Below, piece by piece: positions 8,493-17,217 of a stretch of 22,391 bases of DNA. The DNA comes from an uncultured Clostridia bacterium (GTDB lineage Bacteria > Bacillota > Clostridia > Monoglobales > Monoglobaceae). The translations under genes and the position numbers were made by a program. Where the stretch lies: NCBI GenBank assembly GCA_910580105.1, contig CAJTWN010000020.1:1-22391 (forward strand), read 5' to 3'. The first letter of the stretch is position 1, and each line of letters opens with the position of its first letter. The notes under the pieces are model-generated. The model was not told the origin of the DNA. It ran no database searches and worked only from the letters and a program-made list of their open reading frames with translations.

Positions 8493-11258
8493 ATGGTACA
8501 AGAAAACAGAAGCAGAATAATTTCTTTAGTAATTGCATTTTTTATATTTTTGGTATCACTGTCCTCTCTAAGTGTTTCTGCGGCAACAGAACTTTCGAAT
8601 AGAGAACTGCTTGACTTGAAAGCATTTGGCATTCTGGAAGGGGACGAAAACGGCGAGTTAAATTTGGATAAAACAATCACCCGTGCAGAATTCAGCAAAG
8701 TGGTTGTTAAAATGACACAGAACGAAGATGCGGCAGGCGCAATGTCGTCCGGAATGTATTTTAGTGATATGACACCGGAGCATTGGGCATATGGATATGT
8801 GATGGTTTTGGCCTCTTTGGGTCTGATCAATGGTATGCCGGACGGGAGCTTTTGCCCCGAACAGGAAATCACTTATCATGAAGCCGTGAAAATCCTGGTG
8901 AATGCGCTGGGTTATTATTCCATTGCTGAGGAAAATGGCGGCTATCCAGTTGGATATGCCATCACTGGCGGTCAAATTGGAATTACCAGAGGCGTACTTG
9001 CTGAAGGTGAAACAGCCTTGCTGCGCGCAGATGCAATGCGGTTGGTCTATAATTGTCTGGACGCGACGCGCATGGAGTATGTTTCAACGGATGCAAATGG
9101 CAATGTTTCCATCAAACAGTCGTCGCAGACATTACGCGACCTGCTGATGGGGAACAAACGGAACGGACTTGCTGAAATCCGTGCGGTTATTTCTGCCAAT
9201 TATGATTCATGGCTCTATGCTCCGGTTCCGGATATTGAAAAATGGCAGGTTGAAGCAGACAAGACATTGTTCAACCAGGGGACTTCCGGTGCAGAAAATT
9301 ATCTGGGCCAGGAAGTGGATATGTATATCCGGTCGAACAGCACCAGTGGTCAGTATGTGATTGAGCAGATTATGCCGACGAAGAATAACACCATCCTGCA
9401 TCTGGACAGAATGGATGTTCAGTCGTTGGAGCGGAAACAGATTCAGTATACGGACGGAAATGATAAAATCCAGACCAGAGCAATTTCTGAATCTGCGGTT
9501 TATCTCTATAATGGCAGAGCAATTGACTTTAAAGACCTCAAGTTTGACGACATAGACAATGGAACGGTGGAACTGATCAGCAATGACGGTGACAGTGTGT
9601 TTGATGTTGTAATGGTGCGGTCATACGAGAGTTTTGAAGTGGACGCTGTGGACGTGGAAAATAAGCAGATTGTATTGACAGCAGATAAGAAATTCAATGG
9701 GCAGCGTAAAATTTCCCTGGATGATGAAGCAAATGACCTCAATACAAAATTGCTGGACAGAGATGCGGCGGTTATGGGACTTGAAGAGGTAAATAAGGGC
9801 GATATCGTCAGTGTATTTGCCAGTGCAGACGGTCAGCTCATCCGTATCATGGTAAGCAGCCTTACGGCGGAAGGTATGGTGACTGAACTTCGGGATAAGA
9901 ATGACAATCCGCAGATTATGATTGATGAGGAAAGCTATTTTGTTGAAAAGGATGTTGATTTAAACAATTTGGTTGGCAGCGAGATCACAGCGAAGATTAA
10001 TTTTGAGGGCAAAGTTGTCAGTTATCAGCGCGGAACGGTGGGCAAAAAATATGCCGCAATCATTGGCGTGGCAGCAGAATCTGATTTTGGCGGTGAAGTG
10101 TCAGCCAAAGTTGTGCTGCCAGGAACATTGTCGGAAGAGAAAGAGGAATTGGAAGATACCGGTGAATCCCAGCCGGAGGATAGTGTTCCGGTTCTGTCTG
10201 CAAAGAATGCGGGTGTAAAAGTGTTCCAGTTTGCGTCTAAAGTCCGTTTTGGCGAGATGACTCAGGGTATAGACCCGGAAACAGGAGAAGAAATTGACGT
10301 ACTCTCCCCCCGGACTTATTCGAATACAGAGATGAAAGAACGAATTGAACGTGAAATGCACAGTACCGGCAGAAATTATGTTATTGTCAGTTATAAGCTG
10401 AACAAGGACGGACAGATCAGCCGTCTGGATTATCCCGAAACGGCCGGAACTTTTGCGAGCAGGACCTATAATGCCTATGAAAAGACATTTGGTAAATCAG
10501 TCGGCGGCGCATTTGGTGTGACAGACAAGACTTTGTCCATCTGTATTCCGAGTGAAGGCATCGATACAGAGGATGATTATCTTGCAAAGGTTAAGATGAC
10601 CAATAATCAGTCTTATGACGTAATTGGCTATGACCATAATAAGACAACGTACTGTCCGGATTTGATTGTGATTTCTGCGCCGATGAGTTATACCTCTCCC
10701 GGTAATATTCTTACAACGAGTAAAATTGCAATCGTAACTGATGTAGCGACCTGCGTTGATGAAAACGGCGACCTTGCCCAACAGGCAACACTGCTTACCC
10801 CGGATGGTGAGAAAACATACTTTATCTCTGATCACTCTGCAACGGATCAGGATTTAAGTGCAATTCAGGCCGGTGATGTGATGTACTATTCCCTTGATGG
10901 TATGGAATATCTGGATGGTTATGAACTGCTTTCCAGTTGTAAGCCGATTCCGACAAGTAAAGAAAATATCGTGGGCGACAGCCTGGTATATGTCGGCTCT
11001 GTTTTGGATGTAAATTATAATGTTGTTTCCAATACGATAAACCGCTGGGTAGACGAAATGATTTGTACCACTGATGACAATTTGCAGAGAACGTTTGAAG
11101 TAAGGCATGAATCTACACCCCCGATATATATATACTACAGCTCGAATGACACAGTGGAAGTAGGAGACAGACTTGATTTATTATCACCGCATCAGCGGGT
11201 CATTGTTTGTGCGACTGCCACAACCCGTCAGGTAAAAGCGATTATAATGATTGTCTAA
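8493..11258 (+). CDS. SLH-domain surface protein with unrecognised body
   Basis: A 921-residue secreted protein. The signal peptide (hydrophobic 9-28, cleavage near SVSA-ATE) is followed directly by three SLH domains at about 35-75, 90-140 (with the typical YFSDMTPEHWAYGYV and GMPDGSFCPEQEIT) and 150-190, so it is anchored by its N-terminus, unlike its two neighbours. Residues 195-921 match no family I recognise. They look all-beta, with recurring short motifs such as NKGDIVSVF...DGQLIRI (about 434), QAGDVMYYSLDG (about 791) and VGDRLDLLS (about 887), suggesting a string of small barrel-like domains, and there is an acidic linker at about 545-565. AAAGGAG/AGAAGGGGG (8468-8482) precedes ATG 8493, only 23 nt after the upstream stop. 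A structural or scaffolding stalk is a guess from context. Confidence 0.85.
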   Translation: MVQENRSRIISLVIAFFIFLVSLSSLSVSAATELSNRELLDLKAFGILEGDENGELNLDKTITRAEFSKVVVKMTQNEDAAGAMSSGMYFSDMTPEHWAYGYVMVLASLGLINGMPDGSFCPEQEITYHEAVKILVNALGYYSIAEENGGYPVGYAITGGQIGITRGVLAEGETALLRADAMRLVYNCLDATRMEYVSTDANGNVSIKQSSQTLRDLLMGNKRNGLAEIRAVISANYDSWLYAPVPDIEKWQVEADKTLFNQGTSGAENYLGQEVDMYIRSNSTSGQYVIEQIMPTKNNTILHLDRMDVQSLERKQIQYTDGNDKIQTRAISESAVYLYNGRAIDFKDLKFDDIDNGTVELISNDGDSVFDVVMVRSYESFEVDAVDVENKQIVLTADKKFNGQRKISLDDEANDLNTKLLDRDAAVMGLEEVNKGDIVSVFASADGQLIRIMVSSLTAEGMVTELRDKNDNPQIMIDEESYFVEKDVDLNNLVGSEITAKINFEGKVVSYQRGTVGKKYAAIIGVAAESDFGGEVSAKVVLPGTLSEEKEELEDTGESQPEDSVPVLSAKNAGVKVFQFASKVRFGEMTQGIDPETGEEIDVLSPRTYSNTEMKERIEREMHSTGRNYVIVSYKLNKDGQISRLDYPETAGTFASRTYNAYEKTFGKSVGGAFGVTDKTLSICIPSEGIDTEDDYLAKVKMTNNQSYDVIGYDHNKTTYCPDLIVISAPMSYTSPGNILTTSKIAIVTDVATCVDENGDLAQQATLLTPDGEKTYFISDHSATDQDLSAIQAGDVMYYSLDGMEYLDGYELLSSCKPIPTSKENIVGDSLVYVGSVLDVNYNVVSNTINRWVDEMICTTDDNLQRTFEVRHESTPPIYIYYSSNDTVEVGDRLDLLSPHQRVIVCATATTRQVKAIIMIV

Positions 11259-11269
11259 GAGGATTCGTA

Positions 11270-11325
11270 TTCCAGCCGTGTACCACGGGCCCGGGGTACA
11301 CGGCTATAGATATGTCGGGCTGGAA
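11270..11325 (+). promoter_or_regulatory. Intercistronic stem-loop before the lyase gene
   Basis: AGCCGTGTACC (11274-11284) and GGTACACGGCT (11295-11305) form an 11-bp stem around a GC-rich 10-nt loop, with no T tract, so it is not an ordinary terminator. A second, competing pairing TTCCAGCC (11270-11277) with GGCTGGAA (11318-11325) shares AGCC and ends next to the ribosome site AAGG (11331-11334) of the next gene. A role in mRNA processing, stability or translation is inferred. Confidence 0.6.
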
Positions 11326-11341
11326 AGGTTAAGGTAACTAT

Positions 11342-14300
11342 ATGCTGAAAAGAAGTATATCTGTTTTTGTTATCATAGCAATGCTTTCGCTCCTTTTCGC
11401 ATCTTTGGGCACAGTCGGCGCAGAGGAAATGGAGCTGCCGGATATTACGGTAGGCTCTGTCGAGATTGAAACCCAAGAGGCAGCAGAAAATGGGATGGCG
11501 GATGCACTGAATATCAGTGGCAACAAAGATATAAATAAAGAAGTTGTATCCGCAGAGGAACCTGGAAGTTCCGAATCAGGAGAGGACAATAATACAGCTT
11601 CGGAATCAACGGCGGCTCTTGCGGATAATAATGGAGCGGCAACAACCTTTGATTTTAGTAAGTATGATTTTTCTGATCCTTCAAAAAGAAACCCGGATTT
11701 TCCAAGTGATGAGCAGTTTTTTGGTGTTTGGGATGAGAGCAAGGGCGACTTTAAAATCAAGGGCCACATCAATTATGATTACGTGTCAAAATATGGATAC
11801 AATTTGCTGGACGTACTGGAAGCGGTAAAAAAAGGTGATTATGAAACTGCAAAAGCGGAAATATTAAAGTATTATCAACGGGTGACGGACGCGAGAGGCC
11901 TGAACGATATTGTTTCTGATAACCGTCAGGCAAAGCTGAAATCTGATTTGATGCTTCAGAACTTTCATTACAACCCCGGCGGTGGTGAGGTTGCGGACAT
12001 TTTCTATTTTACCAAAGACTATACCACCGTTAATGTGCCGATGACAGACCAGGTACAGCGTATTCAGTCTCTGGGCGGCGAAAAGCAGATGAATGTCATT
12101 GTGTTTGCGGTGAATAAAGATGATTATGAAGCGGAAATGGTAAGCAAAGATAATCCTTCCGGCGGTCCCGAACTGGAGGTTGTAGTCAATGGAACTGCCA
12201 TTACCTTCAAGCCTAAATATGATGGATATGTAGGCGCTGGTGAAAATCGTAACACCTGTTTTGCTGCAAGTGACCCGAGCCGGCTTCTTGCACGGGAATC
12301 TTCAATTGCGCAGCTGAACCCGGTAGATAGTGATACCCGGCGTTCTTACATCATGTTTGATTTGAGTAAGATTAATGACAGTGACGAAGTTTCTTCGGCG
12401 ACACTGCGGCTGCAGGGAAGATGGGTTGATAAGGCGGAACCTCAGCGTAACAATCCCAATTATCAAAAGCGTATGACCATTATGGTTAATCAGGAATGTT
12501 CCTGGACAGAGGCTGGAGGAATGACAGATTCTCTTTGTTATTCTAACTCTAATTCCCAGTCCTACGCATTTTCCTATGACGGAGAGTTTGGTACCCAGTG
12601 GCGTCAGCCGGATACGGAAGCAAATCCTGCCTTCCGCTTTGAGGAAGAATTGTTCCGTTTCAGCAGCTGGTTTGACCAGCTGACCATTACTTATAAAACA
12701 ACAGGCGATGAGACGTATGCGCGGGCAGCATTCATGTTCCTGCATGATTTCATTGAAAAAACCTATAGCATATACCGCGGAATGCCGGGCACAATTTACG
12801 AAAAGCCGGCAGGTGACGGAAATTCAAAACGTCTTTTATATGGCGGATATAGTAAGGGACTTGATTTGCACTCCCGAAGCAGTGCGCTTCCGCTGTGGCT
12901 GCCGCATCTATATAAAAGTGAATATATGACCCCTGAACTGTTCACTGTTTTCCTGAAGTATATATGGAGTATGGGCAAGGTGCATTCCCAATACTGGACG
13001 AGTTCCGAAGACGGCAACTGGGGTACAGCGGCGACCACCGGATTTTTCCGTACCATGTGTTATTATCCGGAATTTGCGGAAACAGAAGAGTGGAACGAAA
13101 TTTTGATGAAGCGTCTGGAGAACTTTAATAACACCCTGCTTAGGGAAGACCGCTCGTCTAAGGAGGGATCGCTGGCATATACCAACTATACCATCAGTAC
13201 ATTGATGCGTAACAAAGCCGCAGCGGATGATGTCGGTGTTGAATATAATATCAGTGATAAGTTGAAGGACTGTATCGTGGATCATGCAAAATTTATGATT
13301 CGGATGTCGGGCCCCGGTCTTACAGACTCCCAGTACGGAGATGGATCTGCTTATACGACGGACTATTATGGTTATATCCAGCAGATCGGTGACTGGCTGA
13401 AGGATCCGGAAGTTTTGTGGGCGGCGTATAAAGGCAAAAAGGGCGGAAAGGAACCAGACTTTACCTCATATTTTTATCCAAATGCAAAACAGCTTACTAT
13501 GCGCAGCGGATGGACGGATGATGCCTTGTTCCTCTATACCAACGCAAAAGCGGCGGACTCTTTCCATGAACATTGGGATGATTTGGCTGTTGTTGTTTCT
13601 GCCTATGGTGAATACCTGCTGGCTGATCCGTTGCATAACACCTATAATGCAAACGATATGAATAGGCGGTGGCTGGTTTCGTCCAGAGGACATAACACCA
13701 TCGAGATGAATGGACACTGCCAGAAGTCGATGAATCCAAGTGGTATGGATACCTGCCTTCCCCTTGGCGGAAAACAGGGTGACTTTCAGCGGATGGAGCT
13801 GAATGACAGCTATGATTTTACTAAAATTGTTTCAGAAAACTATAAGAACATGAGTTATCGGTTTGATCCTTCCGTGCAGGAGATGAACCCTCCGGTGCCG
13901 ACCGAAGTAGAACCTGGTATGGACAATTCGAGAAGTATTTTGTTTGTACGTCCGAATTTCTGGATTGTCTCTGACTATATGGATCCGGTGGATAAGACAA
14001 AGGTGCAGAAATATGAGCAGCTTTGGCATATGAAACCCGGTTCGGATATCACAATTGACGGCCAGTATCAACTACAGCCCGGTGAATCTATTGGCAAGGT
14101 GGATGGGGGAGAACTGGACACCCAGATAGAGAATACACAATTTGTTCCAGGAACCGGCAATGGTACTATTCGTTCAAATAATGTGAGCAAGCCGAATATT
14201 TTGATTGTACCCACAGACATTGAGACGACAGAGCCCAAAATTCTTCGCGGTTTATATGCCGTTAATGGTTTGACACGTACAACCTATGCAACCATCGAAA

Positions 14301-15565
14301 AGAATGTTCAGGGCAAAACCGGCATGGATACCATTTTGTTCCCGACCAGAGCAAATCAGGATTATAAGATTGATACCACGCCATTGAAACTGAATGATTT
14401 ACCGCAGGGCGCAGGTTCTTCCTTCAAGGCGCATGTTAAGGATATTTCCGGTGTATCCAACGAGGAATATAATTTTACATATTATATTCTCCATGAGGAA
14501 GATAAGCAGACCGATGTCCGCTTCGGCGATTATAAGACAGACGGCACCCTTTCTTATTATCAAACGTCACCGGACAATATGCCCAGCCGTGCAATTACCC
14601 AGATGGGGACTTATCTGGAAGATAAAACAAATGGCTATGGAATCTTTAAGGCGTCCGATCCGATAACAGACCTTGCAATCGAATGGAACAAGGATGAAAT
14701 TAAATTGACTACTTCAAAACCTATTGACTTAGCTGCTTTGAATCTGACCATTTTAGCACTTAAAAATGTGAACAGTGTTACGCTCAATGGCAAGGCTGTG
14801 GATTATAAAACCAACCAGAAATATATTTATTTCGGTGAAAAACCACTGCTGGAAGGCAGTACAATTGTACCGAATCCGGATGACGATAAAGATAATAATA
14901 ACAACAATAACAACAACAATAGCAACAACAAACCTTCCCACGGTATTTCCGGCGGTGGCGGAGGCAGTTATCCAAGCAATCCGATAACTCCTGTCAATCC
15001 TGTAGAACCCGTTGACCCGAATGCTGCATTAAAGGCAGAACTGGAAGGCCATTGGGGACAGCAGGAGATTGCAGAATTGATTGACAAGGGTGTTGTAAAG
15101 GGGGCTAATGGAACGCTGGCATTGACAACCAATGTTACCAGGGCGGAATTCACCGTGATGCTGCTCCGTGCATTTGGTATGCAGGAGACGCCATATAAGA
15201 ACAGCTTCCAGGATGTTAAAGGGGAAGATTGGTTTGCCGGTTATCTCCAAACAGCTGTGGATAATGAAATCCTGATTGGATCGGATGGTTATGCAGACCC
15301 CGACGGACTGCTTACTCGGGAACAGGCGGTCAAAATTATGATAAAGGCCATGGAAACCCAGCAGGAAATCCAATATACCGACAATCGTTCCGATTTCGCG
15401 GATGGAGACAGTATCAGTGATTGGGCAAGGCCCTTTGTTGATACGGCTGTGTCCATGGGGTTGATTAAGGGTCTGGAGGATAATCGGTTTATGCCGCAAG
15501 CAAACACACCGCGTGAACAGGCGATGGTGATGGTTTACCGGACCTTGAACAAGTTGGAGAAATAG
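11342..15565 (+). CDS. SLH-anchored heparinase II/III-type polysaccharide lyase
   Basis: A 1407-residue secreted, wall-anchored enzyme expected to cleave uronic-acid polysaccharides by beta-elimination. Signal peptide 1-26 (cleavage near VGA-EE). Approximate regions: low-complexity Asp/Glu/Ser-rich stretch 27-100; a conserved-looking helical region 115-185; a DNRLRE/CBM96-like beta domain 250-395 (RRSYIMFDLSKI, SATLRLQ); an alpha/alpha-toroid 430-700 with DGSAYTTDYYGYIQQ near 668-682; and a heparinase II/III beta-sandwich from about 709 with FHEHWDDL (His742, His744) and HNTIEMNG (His784), the family's usual catalytic and metal-site motifs. It ends with a Pro/Gly linker containing nine consecutive Asn and three SLH domains (about 1235-1400). 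AAGG 7 nt before ATG 11342 sets the start. It is the last gene of the surface operon. The substrate cannot be read; PL12, 15, 17 or 21-type glycans are all possible. Confidence 0.88.
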   Translation: MLKRSISVFVIIAMLSLLFASLGTVGAEEMELPDITVGSVEIETQEAAENGMADALNISGNKDINKEVVSAEEPGSSESGEDNNTASESTAALADNNGAATTFDFSKYDFSDPSKRNPDFPSDEQFFGVWDESKGDFKIKGHINYDYVSKYGYNLLDVLEAVKKGDYETAKAEILKYYQRVTDARGLNDIVSDNRQAKLKSDLMLQNFHYNPGGGEVADIFYFTKDYTTVNVPMTDQVQRIQSLGGEKQMNVIVFAVNKDDYEAEMVSKDNPSGGPELEVVVNGTAITFKPKYDGYVGAGENRNTCFAASDPSRLLARESSIAQLNPVDSDTRRSYIMFDLSKINDSDEVSSATLRLQGRWVDKAEPQRNNPNYQKRMTIMVNQECSWTEAGGMTDSLCYSNSNSQSYAFSYDGEFGTQWRQPDTEANPAFRFEEELFRFSSWFDQLTITYKTTGDETYARAAFMFLHDFIEKTYSIYRGMPGTIYEKPAGDGNSKRLLYGGYSKGLDLHSRSSALPLWLPHLYKSEYMTPELFTVFLKYIWSMGKVHSQYWTSSEDGNWGTAATTGFFRTMCYYPEFAETEEWNEILMKRLENFNNTLLREDRSSKEGSLAYTNYTISTLMRNKAAADDVGVEYNISDKLKDCIVDHAKFMIRMSGPGLTDSQYGDGSAYTTDYYGYIQQIGDWLKDPEVLWAAYKGKKGGKEPDFTSYFYPNAKQLTMRSGWTDDALFLYTNAKAADSFHEHWDDLAVVVSAYGEYLLADPLHNTYNANDMNRRWLVSSRGHNTIEMNGHCQKSMNPSGMDTCLPLGGKQGDFQRMELNDSYDFTKIVSENYKNMSYRFDPSVQEMNPPVPTEVEPGMDNSRSILFVRPNFWIVSDYMDPVDKTKVQKYEQLWHMKPGSDITIDGQYQLQPGESIGKVDGGELDTQIENTQFVPGTGNGTIRSNNVSKPNILIVPTDIETTEPKILRGLYAVNGLTRTTYATIEKNVQGKTGMDTILFPTRANQDYKIDTTPLKLNDLPQGAGSSFKAHVKDISGVSNEEYNFTYYILHEEDKQTDVRFGDYKTDGTLSYYQTSPDNMPSRAITQMGTYLEDKTNGYGIFKASDPITDLAIEWNKDEIKLTTSKPIDLAALNLTILALKNVNSVTLNGKAVDYKTNQKYIYFGEKPLLEGSTIVPNPDDDKDNNNNNNNNNSNNKPSHGISGGGGGSYPSNPITPVNPVEPVDPNAALKAELEGHWGQQEIAELIDKGVVKGANGTLALTTNVTRAEFTVMLLRAFGMQETPYKNSFQDVKGEDWFAGYLQTAVDNEILIGSDGYADPDGLLTREQAVKIMIKAMETQQEIQYTDNRSDFADGDSISDWARPFVDTAVSMGLIKGLEDNRFMPQANTPREQAMVMVYRTLNKLEK
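14894..14929 (+). repeat. AAY trinucleotide tract encoding poly-Asn
   Basis: Nine Asn codons (AAT/AAC mixed), then Ser and two more Asn, in the linker between the lyase body and its Gly/Pro-rich spacer and SLH domains. Slippage here would change linker length in frame rather than switch the gene off. Confidence 0.8.
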
Positions 15566-15649
15566 AGGCTGAGACCTTCTTTTGAAGGAAATGTGGGAAA
15601 GACGCCGTTCATTTTCCAGTGTTATGTTGACAGCATATTGAAAAATTTT

Positions 15650-15688
15650 AAAAGGAGAAACCGTCTTTTATACGGCTTCTCCTTTTTT
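15650..15688 (+). terminator. Intrinsic terminator of the SLH operon
   Basis: AAAAGGAGAAaCCGT (15650-15664), a 7-nt loop and ACGGctTCTCCTTTT form a strong stem, with T6 at 15683-15688. It lies 85 nt after the lyase stop. The reverse strand also carries a short T4 tract after the stem, so it may stop the phage transcripts coming from the right. A smaller hairpin CCTTC-TTTT-GAAGG (15575-15588) precedes it. Confidence 0.85.
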
Positions 15689-15951
15689 ATTGTTTAGAAT
15701 GAATTCTTCACAGTTTTGCTGACATAAAAACCATATTCAAATATGAGCATTCTGCTCTGTATTTTTACCCGGCTGTGAAAATTACATCTGCGAATTTTTT
15801 GAAAGAGCTGTCCAATCAAATTCGTATTTTTTATGGCTTGGGATACTTTCCTAAAAGGAAAGTATCCCGGTTTGTTTGGAACTGTTTGAAGGGAGCGAAA
15901 CACATTTCATGAAAATAATATTCTGTTCCATGAAATAGCATTCTGTTTCTT
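15689..15951. other. Convergent intergenic region with hairpins and a tandem repeat
   Basis: No credible gene. It contains a small hairpin GAGCA-TTC-TGCTC (15745-15757), a perfect 12-bp hairpin GGGATACTTTCC-TAAAA-GGAAAGTATCCC (15840-15868), and two imperfect tandem copies of an about 20-nt motif (15908-15928 and 15929-15948; shared CATGAAA-ATA-ATTCTGTT) immediately after the last phage gene. The 12-bp hairpin lacks a T tract on either strand. Confidence 0.6.
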
Positions 15952-17217
15952 TTAGCCGAGCAGGGCGCGGATTTTTGCAGTCATTGCGCGGCGGTATTCT
16001 GCATTGGCTTCTTCTTCGCTGAGCTGGGTTCTTAAAATCTGCGGATACAGGGATGATTCTTCCTGTTTCATTTGGGTTTCATAATCCAAAAGACGGTTGC
16101 TCAAATCGTTTTCCTCCTTCTTTTGGGTGTTGAAGACTTCCAGCCACTCGGCTGCCCGGGCCATGTCATAATATTCCTGATTTCCCTTTTTATAGTTCAG
16201 GTTAAATAATTTGTCTGCCTGTTCCTGTTCGACCTCCTGCCGCCGCGCTTCCCGTTCCTTCCGGTCGCGCTCTGTATTCGAGGCGGCAGCATTGTTGATA
16301 TTCTCCAGCGTTTGGGTATTGGCGGCAGCGGCATTCTGATAGGCGCTTTTATAAAGGTTCAGCATGGTTCCTGTGAGGTTCAGCTGACGGTTATATTGAT
16401 CGCTGTACCGTTGATAGGCTTGCTGGGCAAGGGTTGGAATCTGACTGGCAAGGAGATTTGCATAATATTGATTTGCCATTGCACCTGCAGTAGCGGCAGC
16501 AGAATTGGTATAGCCGCCGGTATTGACCGCATAGTTGGCCATGGCGTCCTGACTGGCCCGGTTCCCTTCCGTGCGATAAACCTGTGCATAGGCTGCATAG
16601 ACAGGGTCGTTGGCAGGGTTATAGGTGAAGGGGCGCTGATGACTGAGGCCATAGAGCATATCTTGGATGGGGGCAAGATATTGGTCGTTGTATTGATCTA
16701 AAAGGTCATTCGGGCTTTGCAGGCCAACACTGTTGATATATTGCATGGTTGCATTCTGAACAGCACTTGCCGGCGCCCAGGCTTTTCCTGTTTCATCGGT
16801 ATAGTAATAGTCAACCGGCACACCGCCAATGGTGACTGTCCCGTTGCTGTAACCCAGGCTGTCTGCGGTCAGGCCATATTGACCTGCCATATTTGTATAA
16901 TAGTCGCTGACCTTAACAGCCGGGTCCCTTTTGTTTTGGTTCTGATAGCGGGCATATTGCCGGCGGATGGCGTCTTCGCTTGCATAAGAAATGCCGCGGT
17001 TGTCATCCATCCATTCGGGTTTCATAAAAAAGTTCCCGTCCAGCGTAACATTGCCGCTTGATTCGTCATATCCAATCCGGTTGTTGTCCACACCCATATT
17101 GTTGAGTGTGGCCCGGATGCCTACGCTGCCGTTTTCATTGGTGGGAACTTCCACCGGTGTTTGGCGGGGTGGATTGGCATTGGATTGGCGAAGGTAGTCT
17201 TTTTGATTATTTTTCAT
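15952..17217 (-). CDS. Phage virion-associated protein, putative internal protein
   Basis: A 421-residue protein that I do not recognise by family, but its place as the last gene of a phage head-tail operon and its composition suggest an internal or ejection protein or a tail component. GGAGGT at 17230-17225, 7 nt before ATG 17217, selects this start over an open extension to 17283. Residues 41-90 and 114-160 are a degenerate duplication of a pattern like G(V/L)...(I/L)GY..G.VT(L/I).G...G..(Y/W)A...A. Residues 230-300 are Ala/Asn/Tyr/Gln-rich, and 300-421 are strongly helical with charged heptad-like stretches, probably a coiled coil. No signal peptide or enzyme motif is seen. It overlaps the upstream gene by 11 nt, so it is translationally coupled to it. 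Confidence 0.75.
   Translation of the reverse strand: MKNNQKDYLRQSNANPPRQTPVEVPTNENGSVGIRATLNNMGVDNNRIGYDESSGNVTLDGNFFMKPEWMDDNRGISYASEDAIRRQYARYQNQNKRDPAVKVSDYYTNMAGQYGLTADSLGYSNGTVTIGGVPVDYYYTDETGKAWAPASAVQNATMQYINSVGLQSPNDLLDQYNDQYLAPIQDMLYGLSHQRPFTYNPANDPVYAAYAQVYRTEGNRASQDAMANYAVNTGGYTNSAAATAGAMANQYYANLLASQIPTLAQQAYQRYSDQYNRQLNLTGTMLNLYKSAYQNAAAANTQTLENINNAAASNTERDRKEREARRQEVEQEQADKLFNLNYKKGNQEYYDMARAAEWLEVFNTQKKEENDLSNRLLDYETQMKQEESSLYPQILRTQLSEEEANAEYRRAMTAKIRALLG

Noticed and set aside
15694..15903. A 69-codon minus-strand open frame after the phage block
   Set aside because: It spans a perfect 12-bp hairpin, lacks a ribosome site and resembles nothing.
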